Shown here: positions 1 through 8,481 of the stretch, piece by piece
Position numbering within the stretch: the first letter of the stretch is position 1
Layout: every line of letters begins with the position of its first letter
Source of the DNA: Hyphomicrobiales bacterium
Lineage (GTDB): Bacteria > Pseudomonadota > Alphaproteobacteria > Rhizobiales > Devosiaceae
Assembly (NCBI GenBank): GCA_027487555.1
Contig: JAIYDI010000047.1
Coordinates: 124,001 to 188,000 of the forward strand
Direction: 5' to 3'
Length of the DNA: 64,000 nt
Notes under the pieces: generated by a model
What the model saw: the letters and a program-made list of their open reading frames with translations, nothing else
Told to the model about the DNA's origin: nothing
Databases searched by the model: none
Position numbers and translations under genes: made by a program

Positions 1-417
1 GGCCGCCATCGCGTCGCGCGGGTCCCACTTCACCGCCCTGTGAACCAGCAAGCCGTCGCAAGGCCCACGTACGCTATCCCGCTCGCGTTTGAGCGGAAAC
101 TCGCAATAGAGCTTCAGAGTGGTCCGTTCCCCCTCGCGCTCGAAGCCGAAATGCAGCGTGGTGGAGTGCGACAGGTCGGACGCCACCTGGGCTGCCAGCT
201 GCGGCGCAAGGCCCAGCGAAACGGCGAGTTGGACCAGGTCGGCGATTTGCCTGGCGCCAATCTCCGGTGCAGGGACTGACAGCAGGTAGCGGTCGGTCAG
301 CGCCGCGCCCGGCACCAGCTTTATCGAACTCTCCCGCATCACCGGCAGGCCGAGACCCTCGGCGAAGCCGCGCAGAACCGCTTCGGGCGCTTCAGGGTTG
401 CGGCGCGTGGATGGCAT
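1..417 (-). CDS. Hypothetical protein, C-terminal part missing at window edge
   Basis: The reading frame starts at ATG 417 and stays open to base 1, so at least 139 residues are present and the C-terminus lies outside the window. A GGAG lies 7 bases before the ATG. The start lies 26 bases inside the end of the halogenase-like gene, so it is translationally coupled and is the last visible gene of the export/modification operon. The N-terminal third contains a patch PVMRESSIKLVPGA; the middle is rich in Leu/Ala (QIADLVQLAVSLGL), followed by STTLHFGFERE and TLKLYCEFPL, which look like a beta-hairpin pair. I do not recognise the family. Its position suggests a role together with the halogenase, methyltransferase and kinase, but this is inference from context only. 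Confidence 0.7.
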   Translation of the reverse strand, partial: MPSTRRNPEAPEAVLRGFAEGLGLPVMRESSIKLVPGAALTDRYLLSVPAPEIGARQIADLVQLAVSLGLAPQLAAQVASDLSHSTTLHFGFEREGERTTLKLYCEFPLKRERDSVRGPCDGLLVHRAVKWDPRDAMAA

Positions 418-1903
418 CGAGCAACTCCACATGTGTCGGCATGGACTGGGTGATGGCGGTATTCTGACGCTTCAGGTCGACGAAGTACCGGTCGAGTTCA
501 GCTGGAGGAGCGAGCGCGGTGCGCGGGTGGGCGCGGCGCGGGTGGCGGCCAGCCCCCGCAAGGATGAAGTAATAATTGGTATCGGCGAAAACCGAACCGT
601 CGATCGGCTCGATCTGGCCAAACTCGTCGTAGAGCGCCAGCATATTCTCGAAGCTGCTCGGCAGCGGTACGGACCGGGCGTCGCGCCAGAAGGGCTCAGT
701 GCGACGATTGAGGTAGTAGTGGAGGATGACGAAATCGCGGATCTCATCCCACAGCCGCGTCATGCGCCTGTTGTAGGCTGCGCGCAACGCGGGCAGCGTG
801 TTGGCGGTGGGCAGATATTCGAACAGCAGTTCAACGCCGCGCAGAGTGGCATGCAGCCCAGTGGATTCGATCGGCTCGACGAAACCGCCGCTGAGTCCGA
901 TCGCGATGCAGTTCTTGTTCCAGAACTGCGTGCGGTGGCCGATGCGCATCTTCAGCAGTCGCGGATCTGCGGTGCGCCGGCGCTTCAGTCCGGCCTGGGC
1001 GACAAGCGTTTCCGTCGCCGTGTCGTCGTCGACATGGGCGCTCGAGTAGACATAGCCCATGCCGGTGCGCGAGCTAAGCGCGATCTGCCACACCCAGCCC
1101 GCATCCGGCATGGCGGTGGCGTGGGTATAGGGCGGCACGTCGTCGGAGCGCGTCACCGGCATGGCGACTGCACGATCGTTGAGCAACTGATGGTTCCAGT
1201 CGATCCACGGGTCTTTCATCTCGCGCTCGGCCAGCACGCCCCTAAACCCGGTGCAGTCGATGTAGAGGTCGGCGGTCAACCGCCGACCTCCGCCAATATC
1301 GACGGCCGCGATCGAACCGTCGGGCGCCATTTCGACATTGGCGACGAGGCCGAACAGGTGCGTCACCCCCTCGCCGGTGGCAATTTCGCGCAGGTAGAGC
1401 GCCAGCGCCCCGGCATCGAGATGGTAGGCGTACGTACCCTGCTCAATGATCGGGGACGAACGATCAAGCGGACGTGGGGCCCGGTGTGCCGCCGCAAGGT
1501 GCTGCTGCACCGCCAGTTCAGCATAAGGCCCGACGTCGAGACCAGCCTGCTTTCTGGCCAACCAGTAGTGGAAAGCATCGTTGCCACCCAGCCGCTGACC
1601 TGCCACGCCGAAGGGGTGCCAGTACTCGTGACCCGGCTCGATCCAGTTGGTGAAGCGGATCGCAAGCTTGTAGCTGGCTGAGACACGGCGCATGAACTCG
1701 CCCTCGTCGAGCCCGATGGCGCGCACGAAGCGGACCATCGACGGAATGGTCGCCTCCCCCACCCCGATGGTGTCGATATCGGGGCTTTCGACCAGCGTGA
1801 TCTTCACCCTCTGCCGCCTCAGCATGCGGGCAAGGTAGGTGGCGGTGATCCAGCCGGCCGAGCCGCCGCCGACAATGACGATCGATCCGATGGGTTCACT
1901 CAT
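392..1903 (-). CDS. Flavin-dependent tryptophan halogenase family protein
   Basis: 503 residues, the usual length for this family. The dinucleotide-binding motif GGGSAGW is at residues 12-18. K79 (in SASYKLAIRF) and E346 (in FVEPIEST) sit at the same numbers as the catalytic Lys79 and Glu346 of PrnA, so the halogenation chemistry looks intact. The second family signature WxWxIP reads WVWQIA at 270-275, with Ala in place of Pro. The enzyme would use FADH2, oxygen and halide to halogenate an electron-rich ring; the substrate could be tryptophan, indole, or a Trp side chain in a protein. The start was set at ATG 1903 because it overlaps the kinase stop by 4 bases; a longer open frame upstream is only the kinase region read in another frame. 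No separate flavin reductase is seen nearby. Confidence 0.9.
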   Translation of the reverse strand: MSEPIGSIVIVGGGSAGWITATYLARMLRRQRVKITLVESPDIDTIGVGEATIPSMVRFVRAIGLDEGEFMRRVSASYKLAIRFTNWIEPGHEYWHPFGVAGQRLGGNDAFHYWLARKQAGLDVGPYAELAVQQHLAAAHRAPRPLDRSSPIIEQGTYAYHLDAGALALYLREIATGEGVTHLFGLVANVEMAPDGSIAAVDIGGGRRLTADLYIDCTGFRGVLAEREMKDPWIDWNHQLLNDRAVAMPVTRSDDVPPYTHATAMPDAGWVWQIALSSRTGMGYVYSSAHVDDDTATETLVAQAGLKRRRTADPRLLKMRIGHRTQFWNKNCIAIGLSGGFVEPIESTGLHATLRGVELLFEYLPTANTLPALRAAYNRRMTRLWDEIRDFVILHYYLNRRTEPFWRDARSVPLPSSFENMLALYDEFGQIEPIDGSVFADTNYYFILAGAGRHPRRAHPRTALAPPAELDRYFVDLKRQNTAITQSMPTHVELLDAIHAPQP

Positions 1904-2532
1904 GGCTTCGCCGTCCTTGCGGCGCAGGGGACCAGGAAGGCGACAGCCTGCGCGATGATGTTCTCGAGTTCCGCTCCGGCCGGACAGATGACGAGGTCGG
2001 CAAGCGGCAGGACACGCTGGCGCTGGATGGCGATCGCCGGCCGGGTCACATCCTCGTAGTTGCGCAGGTAGCGATGAAGCCAGCCGAGGAAGCTCTTGTG
2101 TCCGCCCGGCCCCGGGTCGAGGAGGTTCTGCGCGACGAACTCGCCGACCTTTCGCGCCAGTGCAAGGTCGGGTGGCGTATCGAGGAAGAGAGACGTCTCG
2201 ATCAGCGCGGCCATCGCCGGATGAGCCCGGCCGAACGGAGTCTCCAGAATGATCAGCGAATGCGCCGACAAAGCCGTGCCGGTGCGCCGGTCGCGGATGG
2301 AGCCGCCGGAACGCAATAGTTCGAGGTCGGCGACCAGTTCTGTCACATCGACTTCGCTGTACGCCCCCCCCGCCGAAAGCCATGCCGCGATCTCCTGCGG
2401 CGGGCGTTCGGTCAGAGTGTCATATGCATCATATTCGACAAGCGCTGCCCCCAGGCGCTCGGCCAGTGCTACAGCGACAGCCGACTTGCCGCCGCCGGGG
2501 GGCGCAGAAACTGCAATGATCCGCGCGCTCAT
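1900..2532 (-). CDS. P-loop kinase-like ATPase
   Basis: 210 residues. A Walker A motif, PPGGGKS, is at residues 11-17, directly after an N-terminal beta strand (ARIIAVSA), as in small-molecule kinases of the uridine kinase and adenylate kinase type. A possible Walker B/strand is SLIILETPFG near residue 95, followed by a TSLFLDTPPDLALARK segment that resembles the lid/phosphate-binding part of uridine kinases. It overlaps the methyltransferase upstream and the halogenase downstream by 4 bases each, so the three are translationally coupled. The substrate is unknown. It might phosphorylate a small molecule or the exported protein; the sequence does not decide between these. Confidence 0.75.
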   Translation of the reverse strand: MSARIIAVSAPPGGGKSAVAVALAERLGAALVEYDAYDTLTERPPQEIAAWLSAGGAYSEVDVTELVADLELLRSGGSIRDRRTGTALSAHSLIILETPFGRAHPAMAALIETSLFLDTPPDLALARKVGEFVAQNLLDPGPGGHKSFLGWLHRYLRNYEDVTRPAIAIQRQRVLPLADLVICPAGAELENIIAQAVAFLVPCAARTAKP

Positions 2533-3539
2533 GGCCTTGTCCCCGCAATCACGTGGAAGGGCATCTCGATCTCGATGGTCTGCACATTGACGTTCCCCAA
2601 TCCCAACGCGCCCATGAGGTCGACATAGGCCGACGGCGGGCGGTAAAAACGGGCGAAAGCAAGGTTGGCGGCCGCGGCATACGGCAATGGCGCCGGCCCG
2701 GGTGCGAAGGCGCCACGCTCGACGATGAACAGGAGTCCACCACTGGGCAGCGCATCGCGGGCTCGGGCCAACAGCTGTCGCGCATCAGCCTCGGGCCAGT
2801 CATGCAGCACCGACTTGAAGCTAATCGCATCGAAACCCTCGGGGAGCGGATCACGCCTCGCATCGGCAGCGACGAAGCCAATGCGGGGTGCCTCGCGCGT
2901 TCCAGCGACGTAGCGCCGGCCCAGTTCAGTCACTGCGGGCAGATCGAGCACCGTGGCCTCGAGACGGGGATTGACCGCGCAAAGGGCAAGAACGAAGGCG
3001 CCGGAATTGCCGCCGATGTCCAGCAGCCGCCTTGTGCCACCCAGCGCCATGAGCGGCGCCAGCAGCGGCGCCTCGTGCTCGGTCAGCGCGGTGGTGTAAT
3101 CGAGCCAGCGCCGCGTGAAGGCCAGGTCTTCGGGCGAATCCGTGCCGGCACGGTCGTAGCGAAACAGCTCGAACACCGCGCCGGAACCGATATATGCGCC
3201 GCTGTCGAACAGCATCGCCGGCAGGTGGTCGAGAACATCACGGGCAGCAAGATCGAGGAAGGCCAGCTTGCTTTCGAGGGCGGCGCGGCGGGGAAGCGCC
3301 GCTGTAAAGCGCGACGTGAGCGCCAGCGTCCCGTGGCGCAGCGTCAGCACCCCGGCGCTTTCGAGCAGCCCGGCGAGCAGCTCCAGGCCACGCGGATCGA
3401 GCTTCGCGCCACCAGCAAGGGAAAGAATCTGCTGCGGCCCCTGCCCGAGCCTGTCAACAAGGCCCGACTTGAGCGCCAGCCCGAGGGCAGCGCTGCCGAT
3501 GAAGCTATCCAGGAAAGCATCTTCCGGTGCTGCGGTCAT
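2529..3539 (-). CDS. SAM-dependent O-methyltransferase (plant COMT/CrtF-like class)
   Basis: 336 residues with the two-part layout of this class. An N-terminal winged-helix dimerisation domain (about 1-85, ending in LTLRHGTLALT) is followed by a Rossmann SAM-binding domain. The SAM motif DIGGNSG is at 174-180 and the catalytic-histidine motif LHDW is at 245-248, followed by the typical ARARDALPSGG loop. Such enzymes methylate hydroxyl groups of aromatic or polyketide-like substrates. The gene starts inside the stop of the HlyD adaptor (4-base overlap) and ends inside the kinase start (4-base overlap). A methyltransferase coupled to export genes suggests tailoring of an exported product; what is methylated is not known. 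Confidence 0.87.
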   Translation of the reverse strand: MTAAPEDAFLDSFIGSAALGLALKSGLVDRLGQGPQQILSLAGGAKLDPRGLELLAGLLESAGVLTLRHGTLALTSRFTAALPRRAALESKLAFLDLAARDVLDHLPAMLFDSGAYIGSGAVFELFRYDRAGTDSPEDLAFTRRWLDYTTALTEHEAPLLAPLMALGGTRRLLDIGGNSGAFVLALCAVNPRLEATVLDLPAVTELGRRYVAGTREAPRIGFVAADARRDPLPEGFDAISFKSVLHDWPEADARQLLARARDALPSGGLLFIVERGAFAPGPAPLPYAAAANLAFARFYRPPSAYVDLMGALGLGNVNVQTIEIEMPFHVIAGTRP

Positions 3540-4345
3540 TGGTCGACCGGCAGGTCGAAAGCGACTGTGCAGCGTTGGCCCGCAGGCAGCGCGCCATCCG
3601 GGTTGAGCAGGTCGAGGCGGATACCAAAAGTGCCACTTGCGGCATCGAAGACGCGATCGACCACTGTGACGGTGGCTAGGTGCATGCCGGTCACCGGCTC
3701 ATCGAGCGAGACATGGGCGACCGTACCGGGCCACACCTTTTGCCACAGGGAGACCGGCAAGAAGGTTTCAACGCGCAGGGGATCGAGTGCCACAAGGGTG
3801 ACGATGGCGGCGTTCTGGTCGACATATTCACCGGCACTGAGGCCGCGGGCGGCGATGTAGCCGGAGATCGGTGCGCGAATGGTGCGGCGGGCGAGCTGCG
3901 CCCTGGAACGATCAAGTTCGAGCGCGGCGAGCCGGCGCCTCTGTACTTCGAGGTCGCGCTCGCGTTCGGCGACCTGTACCTCGGCCGATTGCAGTTCCAC
4001 CTGCTCATTGGTAACGACACCCCGTTCCGCGAGCGCCTGGGTGCGGGCCAGCCGGCTCTGCGCCAGGTTGAGCTTGGTCTGAGCGGAGTTGAGCTGTGCG
4101 GTGGATTCAGCCCGCAGGACATCCAGTTCCACCGTAGCGGCGTCGATGCCCGATTCGATCAGCGCAAGTTCCTGCCCGGCGGCGACGAAATCGCCCCGCT
4201 CGACCAGCACTTCGGAGAGAAGTCCGGAAACGGGACCGCCTAATTTCAGCGTCGCGGACGGATCGACAACGCAGTCGAAGCTTTCCTCCGCGGCAGCGGA
4301 CGTGGCGAGCAAGGCGAGAACTGGCAGCACAAAACGCATGGTCAC
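3536..4345 (-). CDS. HlyD/RND-type periplasmic adaptor protein
   Basis: 269 residues. A short signal peptide (MRFVLPVLALLATSAAA, cleavage likely before EES) is followed by a biotinyl-lipoyl-like half motif (SGLLSEVLVERGDFVAAGQELALIE), a long heptad-rich coiled coil (about 80-150), the second lipoyl half (RTIRAPISGYIAARGLSAGEYV) and a beta-barrel domain. This is a periplasmic adaptor that bridges inner- and outer-membrane parts of an envelope pump. The first start is GTG 4345, which overlaps the stop of the M50 fusion gene by 4 bases; ATG 4339, two codons later, is also possible. One Cys near the mature N-terminus (SFDCVV) and one near the C-terminus (GQRCTV) could pair. It is the third adaptor module in a row, with no ABC or RND pump gene beside it. 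Confidence 0.88.
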   Translation of the reverse strand: MTMRFVLPVLALLATSAAAEESFDCVVDPSATLKLGGPVSGLLSEVLVERGDFVAAGQELALIESGIDAATVELDVLRAESTAQLNSAQTKLNLAQSRLARTQALAERGVVTNEQVELQSAEVQVAERERDLEVQRRRLAALELDRSRAQLARRTIRAPISGYIAARGLSAGEYVDQNAAIVTLVALDPLRVETFLPVSLWQKVWPGTVAHVSLDEPVTGMHLATVTVVDRVFDAASGTFGIRLDLLNPDGALPAGQRCTVAFDLPVDQ

Positions 4346-6489
4346 AACCCGAAGCGCGAGAGGAAGATCTGGCGCAGCGAGCGCAGCAGGCGGAAGGCGA
4401 TCGGCTCCGCGCCGTGGTCAAATCGGACAAAGACGCGCTCCCCCAGCCGGACGACCGGCTTGCCATCGGCGATCCGGAGATCGACGAAGAACAGGCCCTC
4501 GAGCGACTTCGAGCGGTTGGGATCGCGGGGATCGATCAGGATTTCTCCGCCACCCTCTGTCGTGAGCGTTGCCGAGGGGATGTCGCGCTGCGCCGCCGGA
4601 GCCTCCCGGAGGATTTCGGCGGGCCTGATGGTTTCGAGGTCACCGGCGAAACGGACGTCAATGGGGCCCCGGCGGGCGCGCACCACATCAATCTGGGCCT
4701 GCGGAACGACGACGCGCAGCACCGGATCGTCCGCGCCGACGACATAGCCAACGAGGTCGCCGCGGCGCACATAGCGCCCCACCAGATCATTGCCACCCTG
4801 CAGCAGCAGGCGCCCGTCAGTGGGCGAGTTGATGTCGAGATTCGCCTTTCGGTCGGCGAAGGCCAGGAGGCGGCCCTCGATATGGTTGAGTTGCCCCTCG
4901 ATCAGGCGGACCTGCACCGGATCGATCGCACGGACGGCATTGAGTTCCGACATGTATTCGGCGCGCTGCGCCTCGAGCACGCTCACCTGTGCGTCGATGA
5001 TCGGGTCATCAAGCCGCACCAGCGGGGTGCCGGGCAAAACAGTCGCGCCATCAAGCGCGGCAACGCGCTGCACGATGCCATCGGTCCCCGAGCGGACCAT
5101 GGAGTCCTCGGGTACCCAGACTACGCCCTGCGCGACTGTCGCATAGGGCAGCGGAATGGCGAACAGCATCGCGAGCATCACCACTAGTGCGCCGGTGGTC
5201 ACCAGCACCGAGCGGCCCCGGTGACCGTTCAAGCGGCCGTTCGAGAACACGAAGGCAAGCCCTTTGAACGCTGGAAGGATGAAGCTTTGGACGAGCGTAT
5301 AGATTGCGATCGCGATGCCGACAAAGAACAGCTGCGTCGCCAGGAAGCTGGCAATGCCGAGCGAGACGCCGATGCGATAGATGGCCGCAAGTACGGCGTA
5401 GCCGAACAACCATTTGCGCTCGGACGGATGCGTCGCCGGGCTGTCGTGGTCCTCGACGCCGAACAGGTATTTTTGCACAGCGTGAAAGAAGTACTTGTTG
5501 GAGCGCGTGCCGAGGTTCGGTATCTCGATAAGATCGGCGAAAAGATAATAGCCATCGAAGCGCAGCAGTGGGTTGCCGTTGAACAGCAATGTCGAGAGGC
5601 CGCCGATCAGCATGACGTTGAAGGCGACGGCACGGACGAGGCCGGGCTCGGCGTTGACCCAGACGATCATGGCAATGGCGGCAAGCAGCAACTCAACCAT
5701 GATGCCTGCGCCCGAAACCACGAGCCGCTTCCATTTCTGTTGGAACGCGGCCGACGCCGAGGCGTCGACATAGGGCACCGGGATCAGCACGAGCACCATG
5801 ATGCCGAATTCGTGCAGTTGCCCGCCCCACACCTTGGTGGCTGAGGCATGGCCGAGCTCGTGCACCAGCTTGATCAAGGGGTAGACGGCCGCAAGGATCA
5901 GCAGGTTCTGCGCCGACAGCGCCTGGGTGACGACGTCGGAGGTGAGTTCCCCCCAGTGCACTACCGCCAGCACCACCCCTGCAATCACAAGGCCGAGCCA
6001 GGCGAGGAACCCGGGTACGGTAAAGATGAGCCGGAACAGCGGAACCAATGCGGCGAGCATCCGGTCTGGGTCGAACAGCGGCAAGCGCAGCGCCAGCGGG
6101 TTGCGCAGCTTCTGCATGAGGGCACGGTCAGCGGTCTCGCGGGCGCGCTCGGCCAACTCGACGAGGTCTGGCGGCGTTTCGCCGGTGAGCAGGTCAGCGG
6201 CGTGCAACTGGCCGAGCAGCTGGATCGTCTCGTCCTGCGTCGGCGGCTCGTCGCCTGCCCGGTCAGCCACCACCTGCCAGATGTCGCGCACGGTGCGCCG
6301 GCCGTCCATCAGGTTGAGCATCAGGTTGGCGGACGGAGAAATGCGGTGGTAGCGGCCCGACTGATTGTCCTGCAGGATGTACCAGGTCTCGCCGCGAAAC
6401 CGCTGGCGGTGGATTGTGGCGTGCGACCGCAGCCGCGGTGTCAGGTCGGAAACACGATACCAGTTCTGCGAGAAGGGCGACTTGGACAT
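4342..6489 (-). CDS. PqqD-like / M50 site-2 protease / HlyD fusion protein
   Basis: 715 residues in three parts. Residues about 30-105 look like a PqqD-type winged helix (GRYHRISPSANLMLNLMDG, then LLGQLHAADLL), the fold that binds leader peptides in RiPP systems. Residues about 145-450 are a polytopic membrane protease of family M50: zinc motif HELGH at 210-214 in a membrane segment, and a second conserved motif NPLLRFDGYY further on, with several more hydrophobic segments. Residues about 475-715 form a periplasmic HlyD-like adaptor (TDGIVQRVAALDGATVLPG, a short coiled coil, SPTDGRLLLQGG). It could recognise a leader in the cytoplasm, cleave in the membrane and hand over in the periplasm. It starts 6 bases after the stop of the GAF adaptor gene and overlaps the next gene by 4 bases. 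Partnership with the LEPR-XLL giant protein is inferred. Confidence 0.9.
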   Translation of the reverse strand: MSKSPFSQNWYRVSDLTPRLRSHATIHRQRFRGETWYILQDNQSGRYHRISPSANLMLNLMDGRRTVRDIWQVVADRAGDEPPTQDETIQLLGQLHAADLLTGETPPDLVELAERARETADRALMQKLRNPLALRLPLFDPDRMLAALVPLFRLIFTVPGFLAWLGLVIAGVVLAVVHWGELTSDVVTQALSAQNLLILAAVYPLIKLVHELGHASATKVWGGQLHEFGIMVLVLIPVPYVDASASAAFQQKWKRLVVSGAGIMVELLLAAIAMIVWVNAEPGLVRAVAFNVMLIGGLSTLLFNGNPLLRFDGYYLFADLIEIPNLGTRSNKYFFHAVQKYLFGVEDHDSPATHPSERKWLFGYAVLAAIYRIGVSLGIASFLATQLFFVGIAIAIYTLVQSFILPAFKGLAFVFSNGRLNGHRGRSVLVTTGALVVMLAMLFAIPLPYATVAQGVVWVPEDSMVRSGTDGIVQRVAALDGATVLPGTPLVRLDDPIIDAQVSVLEAQRAEYMSELNAVRAIDPVQVRLIEGQLNHIEGRLLAFADRKANLDINSPTDGRLLLQGGNDLVGRYVRRGDLVGYVVGADDPVLRVVVPQAQIDVVRARRGPIDVRFAGDLETIRPAEILREAPAAQRDIPSATLTTEGGGEILIDPRDPNRSKSLEGLFFVDLRIADGKPVVRLGERVFVRFDHGAEPIAFRLLRSLRQIFLSRFGL

Positions 6490-6495
6490 GTCGCG

Positions 6496-8340
6496 TCAGC
6501 GCAGCCACTGCCAGGCCGCAACACGGGCCCAGTCGAGGAATGAGCGCGCCCAGATCCAGACCAGAAGACGCTGGTCGACCTCGATCTTGGCGACGCCGTC
6601 CATGCCCGGCCGGAGTCGCTCCGGCGCTCCGGTCAGCTTGCCCTCGACGCGGAACACCGTATGGCCATCGCGGGACTCGGCGACAGGGGTGATCTTGTCG
6701 ACGATGAAGTCGTACGGTTGGTCCGGCACAGCGGCGAACAGGGCCGAGCCGGCCTGGCCAAGCTTGACGTCACCGATCTGACTCTGGTCGACGGCAAGCG
6801 TCACCCGATATGCATCTAGCGGAGCCAGTTCGAACAGCGTGGTGCCGCGGCTGACGACGGCGCCGATCGACTGGCTGAGGTCTCCCGCCGTCACCAGTGC
6901 ATCGAACGGCGCCTTGAGCTGCAGGCGGCTCAACTGCTCGTCAACCAGCTTGATCTGCGCTTCAGCCTCGTCAATCTGCGAGCGACTGGTGGCAATCGCC
7001 GAACGGTCGCGCGCAGCAAAAGCCCGATCGTATTCGATCTGGCGCTGCTGTCGCTCGGTGCTCCAGCGCAAACGCTCGAGGGTAAGGTCGCTGTCCTCGA
7101 GCGCGGCGATCACTTCGCCCTCCCCGACCCGGTCACCCGCCCGAGCGTTCGCCGACTTGATGTAGCCGTCGAGTGGCGCCACGAGCGCGCGGCGCACCAG
7201 CCCTTCGAGCCCGGCCTTGGCACTGACGTCATAGCTGCCAGTGGCGAAGCTCAGGAAGGCGGCAATCGCGACGATGGACACCGCCGTGGTCTTGAGCCCG
7301 GCATGGCCAGGTCCGAACAGGCGGCGGCCTATGCCGACCAGGCTGTCGCCAAGCTTGAACCCGATCCAGCGATCGTTCAGCCAGCGCTCTTCGAGCAGCG
7401 GACAAAGGGCGGAAATGGCGGCACTCAAGACGTGTATGTCATCGGCCGTAAAGGGCTGATCAGCAGGGCGTTCGAACACCGCCGCACCGAAGAATCTGTC
7501 GCGCACCAGCATGGGAATGGTGCACAGCCTCGGGCCGGCCTCTGCAACCAAGTCGGCATGGGCGCGGGTGGCGAGCGGCGCCTCCATATCGGTTGAGGGA
7601 TAGAGGATCGTGGCGCGCTGGTCGATCGCCTCGTCCATCGCAGCCGCGACCTTCGATACCAGCAGCATCTGTTTGCCGAAACTCGCGCTGTGCGAGATGG
7701 CTGCCACCTTGGAGTGGCCGCGCCGCAAAGTGCCTATAGAGACGCGCTCGCACGCGAACGCCAGCGCCAGGTGGGTAGCCGCGGCGAGCGCGGAGGCGGC
7801 GAAGCGCTCCTCGTCCAGCGTCACCGCAAGCAGTTCAAGAACCGCCGCATTTCGGCTGCGGTCAGCTTCTCCGGAAGTCGCGGCATGGCGCGAGGCAAGG
7901 TCGCGCAGCTGTGCGATGCCCCATTGCAGCAGGCGCATCGCCCGGGTCGGTTCGCCCGAACAAGAGACGACTGCGGCACCGGCAACGCCACCGCGAAGGA
8001 TCAACGGATAGGCAACGGCGCCGTCACTGCCTCGGGTCTGCCCAACAACACCCCGCTCCTGTCGGATGGCCATTTCGGCCAGCCGCAACAGCGCCGGGTC
8101 GGCCGGGCGGTCGATGGGCAAGCTCGCCACGGGCTTCAACTGGCCATCCAGATCCCTGAGCATCACCGCGCCCGTTGCGTCGGGCGCGATCATCCGGGCC
8201 TGTATCTGGAGCCACGGACCAACGGCGGCGCCGACATCGCTTGCCTCCCGCAACGCCACCCATATGGCATCCTCGCCCGGCGCGGTGGCGGGAGAAAGCG
8301 GCACGGATGGAAGGTTGCCACTGTGGATGTCCTCAGCCAT
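6496..8340 (-). CDS. GAF-domain HlyD family membrane adaptor
   Basis: 614 residues. The N-terminal half is cytoplasmic: about residues 25-150 resemble a first degenerate GAF-like module and about 165-320 a GAF domain (CERVSIGTL, ILYPSTDMEAPLA, TIPMLVRDRFFGAAVFERP). One membrane segment follows (TTAVSIVAIAAFLSFATG, about 345-362). The periplasmic part is an HlyD adaptor: lipoyl half ALVAPLDGYIKSANARAGDRVGE, coiled coil rich in Gln/Arg/Glu, second half KAPFDALVTAGDLSQSIGA, and a barrel domain. A cytoplasmic GAF sensor could gate transport in response to a small ligand. I chose ATG 8340 because AGAGG lies 5 bases upstream; a TTG at 8358 is also in frame. The gene sits between the DUF3467 gene (141 bases away) and the M50 fusion (6 bases). 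Confidence 0.87.
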   Translation of the reverse strand: MAEDIHSGNLPSVPLSPATAPGEDAIWVALREASDVGAAVGPWLQIQARMIAPDATGAVMLRDLDGQLKPVASLPIDRPADPALLRLAEMAIRQERGVVGQTRGSDGAVAYPLILRGGVAGAAVVSCSGEPTRAMRLLQWGIAQLRDLASRHAATSGEADRSRNAAVLELLAVTLDEERFAASALAAATHLALAFACERVSIGTLRRGHSKVAAISHSASFGKQMLLVSKVAAAMDEAIDQRATILYPSTDMEAPLATRAHADLVAEAGPRLCTIPMLVRDRFFGAAVFERPADQPFTADDIHVLSAAISALCPLLEERWLNDRWIGFKLGDSLVGIGRRLFGPGHAGLKTTAVSIVAIAAFLSFATGSYDVSAKAGLEGLVRRALVAPLDGYIKSANARAGDRVGEGEVIAALEDSDLTLERLRWSTERQQRQIEYDRAFAARDRSAIATSRSQIDEAEAQIKLVDEQLSRLQLKAPFDALVTAGDLSQSIGAVVSRGTTLFELAPLDAYRVTLAVDQSQIGDVKLGQAGSALFAAVPDQPYDFIVDKITPVAESRDGHTVFRVEGKLTGAPERLRPGMDGVAKIEVDQRLLVWIWARSFLDWARVAAWQWLR

Positions 8341-8481
8341 GGGGACCTCTCGCCACAACGACGCTGGACGTCGGCCCGGACAGTTTCGCCGATTTCATGC
8401 AGCGGCAAGACCACGCATCCTTCGGACACGCCCGCTCGCCGACCGGAGAAGTCGGTAGCGTCTCCGGAAGGCGCGCCGTCG
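8341..8481. other. 141-base gap between DUF3467 and GAF-HlyD genes
   Basis: No coding frame with support and no clear terminator or promoter was seen. It is the only sizeable gap inside the downstream gene series, so it could hold an internal promoter or a processing site that changes the ratio of the outer-membrane pair to the adaptor and modification genes. Confidence 0.4.

Noticed and set aside
398..1681. 427-codon plus-strand open frame opposite the halogenase
   Set aside because: The minus strand carries all halogenase motifs here, so this frame is a by-product of codon bias.
1904..2383. N-terminal extension of the halogenase frame
   Set aside because: This part lies over the kinase gene in another frame; the halogenase begins at the overlapping ATG 1903, which puts catalytic Lys at 79 and Glu at 346.
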